Below are positions 40,958 to 49,485 of a DNA stretch of 64,000 bases, in pieces. Numbering within the stretch: the stretch's first letter is position 1; each line of letters starts with the position of its first letter. Made by a program: the position numbers and the translations under genes. The notes beneath the pieces are model-generated. The model saw only the letters and a program-made list of their open reading frames with translations. It had not been told where the DNA came from and ran no database searches. The stretch comes from Bacteroidota bacterium (GTDB lineage Bacteria > Bacteroidota > Bacteroidia > Chitinophagales > Chitinophagaceae): the NCBI GenBank assembly GCA_020161435.1, contig JAIUNV010000001.1:124001-188000 (forward strand). Direction: 5' to 3'.

Positions 40958-43126
40958 TCAATGCTTGATAAACCGCTCAAAAAACTCCCAGGTGCGTAGC
41001 ATTTGATCCATGCGCTGGCGGTTGTTGCCGCTGCGGGTGATTTCGTGGGTGGCACCGGGGTGGCGTACATATTCTACCGTGCGGCCCAGCACTTTCAGGC
41101 TCTTGTAAAACTGTTCGCTTTGAATAACGCCCGTCCGCAAATCATTCTCTCCATGGAAGATGATGAGTGGCGTGGTTACATTGTGTACATAGTTGATAGG
41201 CGACTCTCTTTCCAACACATCGTAGGTGGCTTTTTGCCAAGGGTAGCCGCCAAAATAATTCGGCACCAATCGCCATGCGTTACCTTCTCCAAAAAACGTA
41301 CGCAGGTCATACACACCCCTTTGAGCACAGGCGGCTTTAAAACGCTGGTCGTGGCCCAGCATGTAGCCAATGAGGTAGCCGGCATAGCTGCCTCCGGTTA
41401 CGGCCAGTTTACTGGTATCTATCCAAGAAAATTCTTTGGCCGATTTGTCGAGGGCAGTGAGCACATCGTTCATAGGGCCATTGCCCCAGTCGTTGATGTT
41501 GGCTTGCATAAATGCCTCGCCATAACCACCACTGCCGCGGGGGTTGCTGTACACCACACCATAGCCTTTGGCACAGTAGTATTGAAACTCATGCCACATG
41601 CTGTTTTCGCCGGGGCCCCACATAGCAGTAGGACCACCGTGTATTTCCAGAATGGTGGGATATTTTTTGCCCGGCTCCCAGTTGGCAGGCTTCATCACCC
41701 AGTATTCTACTTCCAATCCTTTTTCATTTTTGAAACTGCGCTTTTCCGGTATGCTCAATGTTTTCTTCGATACCCAATCGTGATTGAAGGAACTGAGGCG
41801 TTGTTGGTTTTTGGCCACAGCATCTGCCTGGTATAACTCAAACGGATTGCTGATGTCTGTTTTTAAAAACACGAGTTTGCCCGCTTCTTCTTCAAAGCTG
41901 CCTATGCCTTCGTTGAAGCTGGTGAGTTGCTCCAGTTTTTTGCTGGCGATGTGCAGGCGATACAGCACCACACCACCATTGCTCTGGCTGGTAAAATAGA
42001 GGTACTGCTCATCAGCGGTCCAATCTATTTGGCTAATGTTTCTATCGAAAGGAATGCTGATGCGTTTACTCAAATCACCTGTTTTGGCAATGGCCAGTTT
42101 GCGTTGGCTTACAAAACTGGTTTTGCCATAGCTGTAGGCCAGCCAGGTGCCGTTGGGCGATAGACTGCTGCCGCCGAAGCCGCTGTCTGCAGCACCGAGC
42201 AGCATTTGATACACATTGCTGCCGGCATACTTTCGATAGATAGCTGTTTCCTGTTGTACCCTGTCGGGGTGCAGCTCGGGGTTGAAGGCCGCTTCGAGCA
42301 ATACATCGCCGCTGTTGCCTATAAACTGCACATTGCTCACACTCATGAAACCAGCGCTGATGTTTTGGGCTACTGCACCGGGTATGGCATCTATCACAAA
42401 TGCATGGGCGATACTGATGGCGGAAGAAGTGCTGCTTTCCTGCTGAAAGTTGAGCTTGCTGATGACTTTCGCTTTGTTGTCTTTTTCGTTTTGCTCCAGC
42501 CATGCACGCACTTCGGCTATGGAGCCATCGGGGTTGAGGGCTGCGTTAGAAGGCAGCAGTTGCTCATTGCCGGCAAAGCCCGGTTTTTCGAGGCTCCAAG
42601 TAGGCAGTTTTTTTCCGGGATTGAGCAGGCTGTCTTTCACAATGTCTTGCGGGCTGTAGCTGCTGTAAAACAAGATGTGTTTGCCATCGGGGCTCCACTG
42701 TGGGTTGCCGGCGCCGTTGGTCATGCGGGTAAGCTGCACCGGCTCGCCACCACCACTCAATGACAGCAAAAAGATTTGTGGTTTCATATCGGCTACCCGA
42801 ACGAAGGCGAGGGTTTGTCCATCGGGGCTGAGGCTGGGAGCACTGGCCCCTTCTTTGGCGGTGGTGAGCTGGCGGGGCTGGCTTTTGCCATCGAGCTGTT
42901 GCAGCCAGATTTGCGTTTGGTAATTGTACTCCCACTTGTTTTTTTCGTCGGGTACAATGCTGGTAACGGTGTACACCACTTTGCTACCGTCGGCACTTAC
43001 ATCTACACTACCGGGTTGTTTTATTTTCAGCATATCGGTGAGCTGAATGAGGTTGCTTTGGGCAGCGGCGGGCAGTTGGGATGCAGCCAGTAAAACACAA
43101 ATCAGAAGCAAGCGAATGGATGTCAT
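40958..43126 (-). CDS. Exported S9 family peptidase (prolyl oligopeptidase/DPP type)
   Basis: A 722-residue secreted or periplasmic serine peptidase. A signal peptide (MTSIRLLLICVLLAASQLPA, then AAQ) leads to a beta-propeller with TolB/WD40-like repeats (SLSPDGQTLAFVRVADMKPQ; QWSPDGKHILFYSSYSPQDI) and a C-terminal alpha/beta hydrolase domain. The catalytic triad is visible: Ser in TGGSYAGYLIGY, Asp in HGENDLRTGVIQ and His in HPGATHEITRSG. It should cleave short peptides, probably as acylaminoacyl or dipeptidyl peptidase. The ATG at 43126 is preferred; a long in-frame extension upstream lies in repeat-like DNA. Confidence 0.92.
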   Translation of the reverse strand: MTSIRLLLICVLLAASQLPAAAQSNLIQLTDMLKIKQPGSVDVSADGSKVVYTVTSIVPDEKNKWEYNYQTQIWLQQLDGKSQPRQLTTAKEGASAPSLSPDGQTLAFVRVADMKPQIFLLSLSGGGEPVQLTRMTNGAGNPQWSPDGKHILFYSSYSPQDIVKDSLLNPGKKLPTWSLEKPGFAGNEQLLPSNAALNPDGSIAEVRAWLEQNEKDNKAKVISKLNFQQESSTSSAISIAHAFVIDAIPGAVAQNISAGFMSVSNVQFIGNSGDVLLEAAFNPELHPDRVQQETAIYRKYAGSNVYQMLLGAADSGFGGSSLSPNGTWLAYSYGKTSFVSQRKLAIAKTGDLSKRISIPFDRNISQIDWTADEQYLYFTSQSNGGVVLYRLHIASKKLEQLTSFNEGIGSFEEEAGKLVFLKTDISNPFELYQADAVAKNQQRLSSFNHDWVSKKTLSIPEKRSFKNEKGLEVEYWVMKPANWEPGKKYPTILEIHGGPTAMWGPGENSMWHEFQYYCAKGYGVVYSNPRGSGGYGEAFMQANINDWGNGPMNDVLTALDKSAKEFSWIDTSKLAVTGGSYAGYLIGYMLGHDQRFKAACAQRGVYDLRTFFGEGNAWRLVPNYFGGYPWQKATYDVLERESPINYVHNVTTPLIIFHGENDLRTGVIQSEQFYKSLKVLGRTVEYVRHPGATHEITRSGNNRQRMDQMLRTWEFFERFIKH

Positions 43127-43189
43127 GAAGAATAAATTTTGAACATGAAATGTAAGGATATGCCAAGATTGTTTGACGGCAAATGCCGG

Positions 43190-43345
43190 TGAACTGTGCA
43201 GCCGGATGTTTGTTGATAGTAGCACAAAGCCGAAGGGCTGCGGGATGGAGCGGATACCCCGCAGGCCGCAGCGCAGCAAGGGCGAGGAGTAGCAGTGACA
43301 GCCCGAACTACGGCTGAGCCGTGCACATACGCACACAGCCCCTAA
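43190..43345. other. GC-rich, highly structured intergenic element
   Basis: In the gap between the S9 gene and the AhpD-like gene lies a GC-rich stretch with several hairpins: CTGCGGG with CCCGCAG (43239-43245/43258-43264), GGGCTG with CAGCCC (43235-43240/43299-43304) and ACGGC-TGA-GCCGT (43310-43322). It has no coding potential that fits. It could be a dispersed repeat or an RNA gene; no promoter or terminator decides. Confidence 0.35.
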
Positions 43346-43411
43346 TTTCGCTCCGCTGCTTACAGCGACATGTTATTGTCAAATTGTTCCATTTTCAAAT
43401 TAGCAAATTTT

Positions 43412-43765
43412 ATGAGCAACCTGATACAAGAATTCAACGACTACCGGACCCGCATGAACGAGGTGATTTTGAGCAAGGATAATCTGGTGATTAAACGCCT
43501 GTGGAACCTGGACACCAACACCTATGCCGAAGGTGCCCTCAGCACCAAAACCAAAGAAATGATGGGCCTCGTAGCCAGTATGGTGCTGCGCTGCGATGAT
43601 TGCATTAAATACCACTTGGGCAAATGCCATGAGCTGGGTGTGAACACAGCAGAGATGTATGAAATATTTGCCGTGGCCAATATTGTGGGTGGCACCATAG
43701 TGATACCCCATACCCGCCGGGCAGCTGAGTATTGGGAAGAGCTGCAGGCACAGGAGACTGCATAA
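43412..43765 (+). CDS. Carboxymuconolactone decarboxylase/AhpD-like protein
   Basis: A 117-residue helical protein of the CMD family. The redox motif is CDDCIKYHLGKC, i.e. CxxC followed by His, as in AhpD alkylhydroperoxidases, which use the cysteine pair to reduce peroxides or peroxiredoxins. The preceding KEMMGLVASMVLRCDDCIKY region and the end IVIPHTRRAAEYWEEL agree. The ATG at 43412 fits the family start. No peroxiredoxin is adjacent; the nearest is the 1-Cys Prx 22 kb away. The next gene is on the same strand but has its own upstream features. Confidence 0.87.
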   Translation: MSNLIQEFNDYRTRMNEVILSKDNLVIKRLWNLDTNTYAEGALSTKTKEMMGLVASMVLRCDDCIKYHLGKCHELGVNTAEMYEIFAVANIVGGTIVIPHTRRAAEYWEELQAQETA

Positions 43766-43788
43766 ACTGGTTGGCAACGTTTTCGTAA

Positions 43789-43834
43789 AAAAGCCGGGCC
43801 AAAAATGAGGCCCACGCCAGCCGGCCTGCTTTTT
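43789..43834 (+). terminator. Possible terminator after the AhpD-like gene
   Basis: A GC-rich imperfect stem (AAGCCGGGCC ... GCCGGCCTGC) ends in TTTTT. Bulges make it uncertain. Confidence 0.4.
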
Positions 43835-43835
43835 G

Positions 43836-43855
43836 TCACACTATGGAATGTGTGA
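43836..43855. promoter_or_regulatory. Inverted repeat upstream of korB
   Basis: TCACAC-N8-GTGTGA, perfect 6-bp arms, about 45 bases before the ATG of the following gene. It looks like an operator; no regulator can be assigned. Confidence 0.35.
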
Positions 43856-43897
43856 AACCGGTAAATTCGCAGGAATACTTAAAATGATTGTTTGAGC

Positions 43898-44935
43898 ATG
43901 AGTACAGATGTGGCAACAGCCCCCAAGCTTACCGCAAAAGATTTTGCAACCGACCAGGAAGTACGCTGGTGCCCCGGTTGCGGCGATTACAGCATATTGG
44001 CACAGGTACAGCGGGTGATGCCCGACCTGGGTATTCCGAAGGAAAACATTGCCATCATTAGCGGCATTGGTTGCAGCAGCCGTTTTCCGTATTACATGAA
44101 CACGTTTGGCATGCACAGCATTCATGGCCGTGCTACTGCCATAGCGAGTGGCCTCAAAGCCAGCCGCCCCGAGCTGAGTGTGTGGATTGTGAGTGGCGAT
44201 GGTGACAGCATGAGTATTGGTGGCAACCACACCATTCACCTGCTGCGCAGAAACCTCGACGTAAACCTGATGGTGTTCAACAACCAGATTTATGGTTTGA
44301 CGAAGGGCCAATACTCACCTACATCTGAAACCAATAAGATTACGAAGAGTACGCCCATGGGCAGTATCGATCATCCGTTTAACCCACTGGCGCTGGCCAT
44401 GGGTGCCGATGCGACGTTTATTGCCCGCAGCATGGACCGCGACCCCAAGCACCTGCAGGAAACACTGAAACGTGCTCATGGCCATAAGGGTACCAGCTTT
44501 GTAGAAATCTATCAGAACTGCAACATCTTCAACGATGGTGCTTTTGAAATATTTACAGAGAAAGGCACCAAGGCGGACGAAGTGCTGTTTTTGGAACACG
44601 GCCAGCCCATGATTTTTGGTGCGGAAAAAAATAAGGGTGTTCGCCTGAACGGCTTTACACCAGAAGTGGTAACACTGGGCGAAGGCTTTACGGCCGACGA
44701 CCTGTGGGTACACGACGAGCACGATATTTTCAAAGCACAAATACTGGTGCGTTTGTTTGATGACCCCCGTACACCGGGCCACCTGCCTCGTCCGTTTGGC
44801 GTGTTTTACCAAACCGACCGCCCCTGCTACGAAGACGTAATGGCCATGCAACTGGAAGAAGCCGTAGCTAAAAAAGGCAAAGGCAACCTGGCGAAGCTGC
44901 TCCGTGGCAATGAAACCTGGGAGATTTTGGGGTAG
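43898..44935 (+). CDS. 2-oxoacid:ferredoxin oxidoreductase, beta subunit
   Basis: A 345-residue thiamine diphosphate and Fe-S protein: the beta chain of 2-oxoglutarate (or pyruvate) ferredoxin oxidoreductase. It shows the cysteine motif WCPGCGDYSI, the TPP-binding motif SGDGDSMSIGGNHTIHLLRR with NNQIYGLTKGQYSPTS, and further cysteines in GIGCSSRF and YQNCNIFN that could complete the cluster. It makes acyl-CoA and reduced ferredoxin with the alpha subunit. The usual neighbour, the alpha (plus gamma) subunit, is missing on both sides, so the partner lies elsewhere. The ATG at 43898 is chosen over a TTG two codons earlier. Confidence 0.92.
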   Translation: MSTDVATAPKLTAKDFATDQEVRWCPGCGDYSILAQVQRVMPDLGIPKENIAIISGIGCSSRFPYYMNTFGMHSIHGRATAIASGLKASRPELSVWIVSGDGDSMSIGGNHTIHLLRRNLDVNLMVFNNQIYGLTKGQYSPTSETNKITKSTPMGSIDHPFNPLALAMGADATFIARSMDRDPKHLQETLKRAHGHKGTSFVEIYQNCNIFNDGAFEIFTEKGTKADEVLFLEHGQPMIFGAEKNKGVRLNGFTPEVVTLGEGFTADDLWVHDEHDIFKAQILVRLFDDPRTPGHLPRPFGVFYQTDRPCYEDVMAMQLEEAVAKKGKGNLAKLLRGNETWEILG

Positions 44936-45011
44936 TGGGTTTGTGGTTTGGTAAGTTGAAAGGTTTGCCTGACTGTTTAACAAAGAACTCTCATCATGTA
45001 GAATAAGTAAA

Positions 45012-45045
45012 GAAGCTACACCCAAATAGTGTAGCTTCCTTTTTT
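45012..45045 (+). terminator. Terminator after the oxidoreductase beta subunit gene
   Basis: GAAGCTACAC / GTGTAGCTTC form a perfect 10-bp stem with a 7-base loop, followed by CTTTTTT. Confidence 0.9.
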
Positions 45046-45076
45046 GATATAAGAACACAAGAACCGGCACATTTTT

Positions 45077-46441
45077 GTGCTGAAAAAAACACATCAATTT
45101 CCCTTGACATTCTCCGCATTTAATTTCGATCCCCGGTTACAAGAAAGCATCGAGTCGATGGGCTACCAAAACGCCACGCCGGTGCAAGAGCAGGTAATAC
45201 CGCTCATTATGGAAGGCCGCGACCTGATAGCCAGTGCCCAAACCGGCACGGGCAAAACCGCCGCCTTTCTGTTGCCCATCATTCACAAACTCCTCACCGA
45301 GCCACGAGACCACCACTCCGTAAACTGTTTGGTGATTGTGCCCACCCGTGAGCTGGCAGTACAAATCAGCCAGGCGCTGGAAGGCATGAGCTACTTTACC
45401 GACATTGGCGGCATACCCGTGTATGGTGGTGGCGATGGCGATTTGTTTAGCCAGGAAAAAAAAGCCCTCAGCACTGGTGCCGACATCATTATTTGTACGC
45501 CCGGCCGCATGATTGCCCACCTCAACATGGGTTATGTAAAACTGCACGGCCTCAAATACCTGGTGCTCGATGAAGCCGACCGCATGCTCGACATGGGTTT
45601 CCACGGCGATATCCTCCGCATCATCAACTACCTGCCCAAAGAGCGGCAAAACCTGCTGTTTAGTGCGACCATGCCGCCCAAAATCCGCGACCTGGCCAAG
45701 AAGATTTTGCATGACCCGGCAGAAATCAACATTGCCATCAGCAAGCCGCCGGAAAAAATAAAGCAGGGTGCGTTTATAGTGTATGATGAGCAAAAAATAA
45801 AACTGGTAACACTCTTGTTGCGCACCACGCCGTACCGGTTGGCCATTGTGTTTTGCAGTAGTAAAGAGAGTGTAAAACGCCTCACCTTCGACCTGAAGAA
45901 AGCACACCTGAAAGTAGCCGAAATACACAGCGACCTGGAACAGCAGGAACGTGAACACGTACTGCTCGACTACCGCAACGAAAAAATTAAAATACTCGTA
46001 GCTACCGATATCATGAGCCGCGGTATTGATATCGACATCATTGATTTGGTGATTAACTACGATGTACCGCATGATGGGGAAGACTATGTACACCGCATTG
46101 GCCGTACTGCCCGTGCCGAAAGAGATGGCACTGCCTTTACCTTGGTGAACCCCAGAGACCAGCGCAAGTTTGCCGGCATTGAAAAACTGCTGGAGAAAGA
46201 AGTGCCCAAGTTGCCCTTGCCCAGCGACCTTGGCCTGGCACCCGAATGGAAACCGTTTGAACGCCGTGAAGGCGGCTTTGGCGGTGGCCGTGGTGGCGGC
46301 GGCAAAAAGCCCTTCCGGGGAGATGGTAAAGGCAGGCCGCAAGGCGGTGGTGGCCGGCCCGGCGGTAAACCTGGCGGCGGCAAGCCCGGTGGTTTCCGAC
46401 CCAAGCCTGGCGGAAGTGGCCCCAAACCTCCGCATGCATAA
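45077..46441 (+). CDS. DEAD-box RNA helicase
   Basis: A 454-residue ATP-dependent RNA helicase of the RhlE/DeaD type. The Q motif starts at FNFDPRLQESIESMGYQNAT; then follow motif I SAQTGTGKT, Ia PTRELA, II DEAD (VLDEADRMLDMGF), III SAT and the helicase C domain with HRIGRTARAE. The tail after residue 380 is very rich in Gly, Arg, Lys and Pro (GGGRGGGGKKPF, RPGGKPGGGKPGG), a disordered RNA-binding extension typical of Bacteroidota helicases. No ATG precedes the Q motif; the start is GTG at 45077 or TTG at 45104. Such helicases unwind structured RNA in ribosome assembly or cold adaptation. Confidence 0.93.
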   Translation: MLKKTHQFPLTFSAFNFDPRLQESIESMGYQNATPVQEQVIPLIMEGRDLIASAQTGTGKTAAFLLPIIHKLLTEPRDHHSVNCLVIVPTRELAVQISQALEGMSYFTDIGGIPVYGGGDGDLFSQEKKALSTGADIIICTPGRMIAHLNMGYVKLHGLKYLVLDEADRMLDMGFHGDILRIINYLPKERQNLLFSATMPPKIRDLAKKILHDPAEINIAISKPPEKIKQGAFIVYDEQKIKLVTLLLRTTPYRLAIVFCSSKESVKRLTFDLKKAHLKVAEIHSDLEQQEREHVLLDYRNEKIKILVATDIMSRGIDIDIIDLVINYDVPHDGEDYVHRIGRTARAERDGTAFTLVNPRDQRKFAGIEKLLEKEVPKLPLPSDLGLAPEWKPFERREGGFGGGRGGGGKKPFRGDGKGRPQGGGGRPGGKPGGGKPGGFRPKPGGSGPKPPHA

Positions 46442-46458
46442 ATACAATTACGATACTC

Positions 46459-46495
46459 AACAGGCTGCATGATTTTCCTGCGGCCTGTTTGTTTT
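46459..46495 (+). terminator. Probable terminator after the helicase gene
   Basis: AACAGGC and GCCTGTT form a 7-bp stem with a 17-base loop, ending in TTGTTTTG. Confidence 0.55.
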
Positions 46496-46501
46496 GATAG
46501 T

Positions 46502-46668
46502 CCTCATCTCGGGACGAGGATTCAGTGGTTGTCAGATTTTATCTGGCAGTTGTATTGACTGTAGTCGAATGACCAGTGCATCCCCGACAGGAGTCGGGGA
46601 CGAGGAGCGAAACAGTTTCACGTAATTGTCGTAATGCAATAGCCCACGGTTTAAACCGTGGGCTATTG
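46502..46668. repeat. Cluster of intergenic hairpins (REP-like)
   Basis: Between the helicase and the S46 peptidase: CCTC-ATCTCGGGAC-GAGG (46502-46519, near-palindrome), TCCCCGAC-AGGA-GTCGGGGA (46581-46600) and a perfect 32-bp palindrome at 46637-46668 whose centre is CCCACGGTTTAAACCGTGGG. No transposase is near. They may be mobile palindromic units. Confidence 0.65.
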
Positions 46669-46736
46669 TTGCACCTCCAATAGGAGTTTGGAGTGAGGGG
46701 AGCGTTGGTTATCAAGCACCAACAACCACCCACCAT

Positions 46737-48884
46737 TTATTTCACCAGCTTCAATTCTTTGATGATGTTGCTGGCACCACCCAGTTTATCTACACACCAC
46801 AGCACGTAGCGAATGTCTACGCAAATGGTGCGGCAGAGGTCTTTGTCGAAATTGATTTTGTGGCTGAGGGCTTCGTAGTTGCCATCAAATGCCAGGCCAA
46901 TGAGTTCGCCATTGCCATTGATAACAGGTGAGCCGCTGTTGCCACCGGTAATGTCGTCGGTGGTAATAAAACCAATCACCAGGTCTTTGCGAACGGGGTC
47001 GGCATAGGGACCAAAGTCTTTCTTTTTCAGCAATTCAATTTGCTTAGCGGGCAAATCAAACTCATAATCGCCGGGCTTGTATTTTTCCAGTAAGCCGCTG
47101 CTGGTGGTTACAAAATCATACTTCACGCCATCTCGGGGCTTGTACGATTTTACATTGCCAAATGAAGTACGCATGCTAAAGTTGGCATCGGGGTACATCA
47201 CTTTGGTAGCGTTGGCTTCGCGGTAGGCTTTCAGGTACAGGTGGCCCAGCTCTGCATTGGCGTTGTTGAATGCATCGAGTTGTGGTTTGTACTTGTTCCA
47301 GTTTTCGCGGAAAGATTTGGCGGTATAATACAATGGGTCATTTTGCAGCGAACCGGCATCGGGGTTGCCCACAAACGTGGTCCACTTTTGATCATCGAGA
47401 ATGAGGCTGTTGGCAAACGCTGCCGCTGCCCACATTTTGTACGTGTTGTCATCATTCAGGCTGCCAAAGCCTTGCTTCATGAGGTTGTAAAACATCACGG
47501 GTTGCTGGTCGGGCACTATGTCTTTGTTGAACGCCTTTACCAGCTGCCAAAGCATTTGCTGTTCGCTGGGTTTGTTCAGGTCTTTCAGCAATGCAGCACG
47601 TGCATTGCTAAGTTCGGCCAGTGCTTTTTTAGCATCGCCGCCACCCTTGGTGAGGAAGCGTTCTACCGCTTCTAAGCGGTTGGCAAATTTGATAACGGAA
47701 GGACCGGTAATGCCTTGTTCATAGTATTCTTTTTGCTTGGCATAGGGCAACCAGGCCGCGTAGGCTTTTTCATAGTTGCTGAAAATGCTGGCATACTCCG
47801 CTTTGTTGTTTTTGGTAATCCATGCCTGCAATGCATCTTCTTGTTTTTTCTTGGTGGCGTACACATCGTACTTCAGCAGTTGCTTGGTTTCGCCATCATA
47901 AAACTTCCAGTAGTTGGCCAGGCTGGCAAAGTTGCTGGCGAGTTGCAATTTCACCGCCGCATCTTTTTTCATTTCTTCAAACATGGCTTTCAACCGGATG
48001 TCACGCATGTATACGAAGGCCGGATTTTTGACATCGGTAGCCAGTTGTATGCCATACGAAGTTTCGAAACGGTTGGTGCTGCCGGGATAACCGAAAATCA
48101 TGCTGAAGTCTCCTTCTTTTACACCCTTAAGGCTGATGGGTAAAAAGTGCTTGGGTTTCAGCGGTACGTTTTCGGTGCTGAAGTCGGCGGGCTTGCCATC
48201 TTTACCGGCATACACACGGAAGATGCTGAAGTCGCCGGTGTGGCGGGGCCACTCCCAGTTGTCGGTATCGCCACCAAACTTGCCTACACTTTCGGGTGGT
48301 GTGCCTACCAGTCGTACGTCTTTGAAACGTTCGTAGGTGTACATGATAAACTGGTTGTCTTTAAACATGCCATACACTCTCGCTTCGTAGTGAGTGCCGG
48401 CAGTAGCGGCTTTGGCAATGGCATCAAATACGCCGGCCTTTTTGGCTTCCCAGTCTTTCCAGCTCAGGCCTTTCATGCTGTCGAGTACTTGTTTGGTTAC
48501 ATCATCAATGCGTACCAAAAACTGTACACTCAGTCCGGCAGAAGGAATTTCGTCGGCTTTTGTTTTGGCATAAAAGCCATCCCTCAGGTAGTTGTTTTGC
48601 ATGCTGCTGACACTGGCAATAGCGCCGTAGCCGCAGTGGTGGTTGGTAAAAATCAATCCTTCGGCACTTACGATTTCGCCAGTGCAACCGCCACCAAAAA
48701 TGATGATGGCATCTTTCAACGAGCTTTTATTGATGCTGTACAATTGTTCGGGTGTCAGCTTCAATCCTTTGGCTTTCATTTCAGCATATTTCTGCTGACC
48801 CAGCAGGTAGGGCAGCCACATGCCCTCGTCGGCCATGGCCGTCATGCTCAATAGCAAGCCAATGGCTACAAACAGTTTTTTCAT
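46737..48884 (-). CDS. S46 family dipeptidyl-peptidase (DPP7 type)
   Basis: A 715-residue periplasmic peptidase that removes N-terminal dipeptides, a key step of protein use in Bacteroidota. A signal peptide (MKKLFVAIGLLLSMTAMA) is followed by a chymotrypsin-like domain split by a helical lid. The catalytic His is in TNHHCGYGAIASVSS, the Ser is residue 650 in GGNSGSPVINGNGEL. The residue 18 positions after the Ser, which decides specificity, is Gly (AFDGN), as in DPP7, while DPP11 has Arg there; so hydrophobic P2 residues are expected. The ATG at 48884 is preferred to a TTG two codons earlier. Confidence 0.93.
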   Translation of the reverse strand: MKKLFVAIGLLLSMTAMADEGMWLPYLLGQQKYAEMKAKGLKLTPEQLYSINKSSLKDAIIIFGGGCTGEIVSAEGLIFTNHHCGYGAIASVSSMQNNYLRDGFYAKTKADEIPSAGLSVQFLVRIDDVTKQVLDSMKGLSWKDWEAKKAGVFDAIAKAATAGTHYEARVYGMFKDNQFIMYTYERFKDVRLVGTPPESVGKFGGDTDNWEWPRHTGDFSIFRVYAGKDGKPADFSTENVPLKPKHFLPISLKGVKEGDFSMIFGYPGSTNRFETSYGIQLATDVKNPAFVYMRDIRLKAMFEEMKKDAAVKLQLASNFASLANYWKFYDGETKQLLKYDVYATKKKQEDALQAWITKNNKAEYASIFSNYEKAYAAWLPYAKQKEYYEQGITGPSVIKFANRLEAVERFLTKGGGDAKKALAELSNARAALLKDLNKPSEQQMLWQLVKAFNKDIVPDQQPVMFYNLMKQGFGSLNDDNTYKMWAAAAFANSLILDDQKWTTFVGNPDAGSLQNDPLYYTAKSFRENWNKYKPQLDAFNNANAELGHLYLKAYREANATKVMYPDANFSMRTSFGNVKSYKPRDGVKYDFVTTSSGLLEKYKPGDYEFDLPAKQIELLKKKDFGPYADPVRKDLVIGFITTDDITGGNSGSPVINGNGELIGLAFDGNYEALSHKINFDKDLCRTICVDIRYVLWCVDKLGGASNIIKELKLVK

Positions 48885-48890
48885 ACTCAA

Positions 48891-49428
48891 GTAGGTTTAA
48901 AAATAGTTGGCACAAACCTATGCCAAATGCCTTGTTGGCGTTGCCAAATTCCGTTAAAGCCCTGCATAAAAACATGACTTGGAACAGCTCATTTTTTGAT
49001 GGGACGCAGATTGGCAGGATGGGAACGGATTTGCGCTGATTTTTCTCTCGCAGGCCTCCCGGCCTGTGAGCATTGGTTACTCTATGGCAATAGATGGATA
49101 GCCGCTGATGCACGGATTTTTTTATGTAACAGTTGGACGAGGATTTGCAGGATAGGAACGGAGGAACACGGATTTTGATTGGGATAAAACAATGTTCTAA
49201 TCCACAGACGATTTGCTGATCGACGATAAAAGCCCCAAAGGGGCGGAATACTTTAAGCTAAGGGTGTAGCCCTTGGTAGTAAGGAAACACAAAACAAACA
49301 AAGCCCTGAAAGGGCGGTATAAAATGATAGCCGCAGATACACAGATTATTGGATAAAAGAGTGCCTTTTCAATCTGTGAATTCGTGGCGTAAAACAATTC
49401 TGGCCACAGATGCACAGATTTTTCGACT
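48891..49428. repeat. Repeat-rich intergenic region between S46 peptidase and cysS
   Basis: No gene is visible in about 540 bases. Four repeat tracts occur: 49008-49040 (GGGACGCAGATTGGCAGG type), 49087-49185 (GCTGATGCACGGATTTT and GAGGATTTGCAGGATAGG types), 49231-49320 (AAGCCCCAAAGGGGCGG and AAGCCCTGAAAGGGCGG hairpins with an intervening TAGCCCTTGGT) and 49333-49424 (CCGCAGATACACAGATT and CCACAGATGCACAGATT). Tracts of the first kind also occur upstream of polA. Confidence 0.65.
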
Positions 49429-49463
49429 AAAAAAAACAGCCTTCACATCATGTGAAGGCTGTT
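49429..49463 (-). terminator. Terminator after cysS
   Basis: AACAGCCTTCACA / TGTGAAGGCTGTT form a perfect 13-bp stem with a 3-base loop; the minus strand continues with T residues. Confidence 0.9.
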
Positions 49464-49485
49464 GGTATTACTTAAAACAAAGTAT

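Noticed and set aside
43036..43411. N-terminal extension of the S9 peptidase to 43336
   Set aside because: The extra residues are Cys/Ser/Arg-rich, come from the structured GC-rich element, and hide a perfect signal peptide starting at 43126.
45137..46447. A 436-codon open frame on the minus strand opposite the DEAD-box helicase gene
   Set aside because: It is an antisense shadow of a gene with complete helicase motifs; the translation is rich in His, Tyr and Phe without any domain pattern.
48891..49428. Possible CRISPR array or IS remnant in the repeat-rich gap
   Set aside because: Repeats vary in length and spacing, are not separated by constant-size spacers, and no cas or transposase gene is near.
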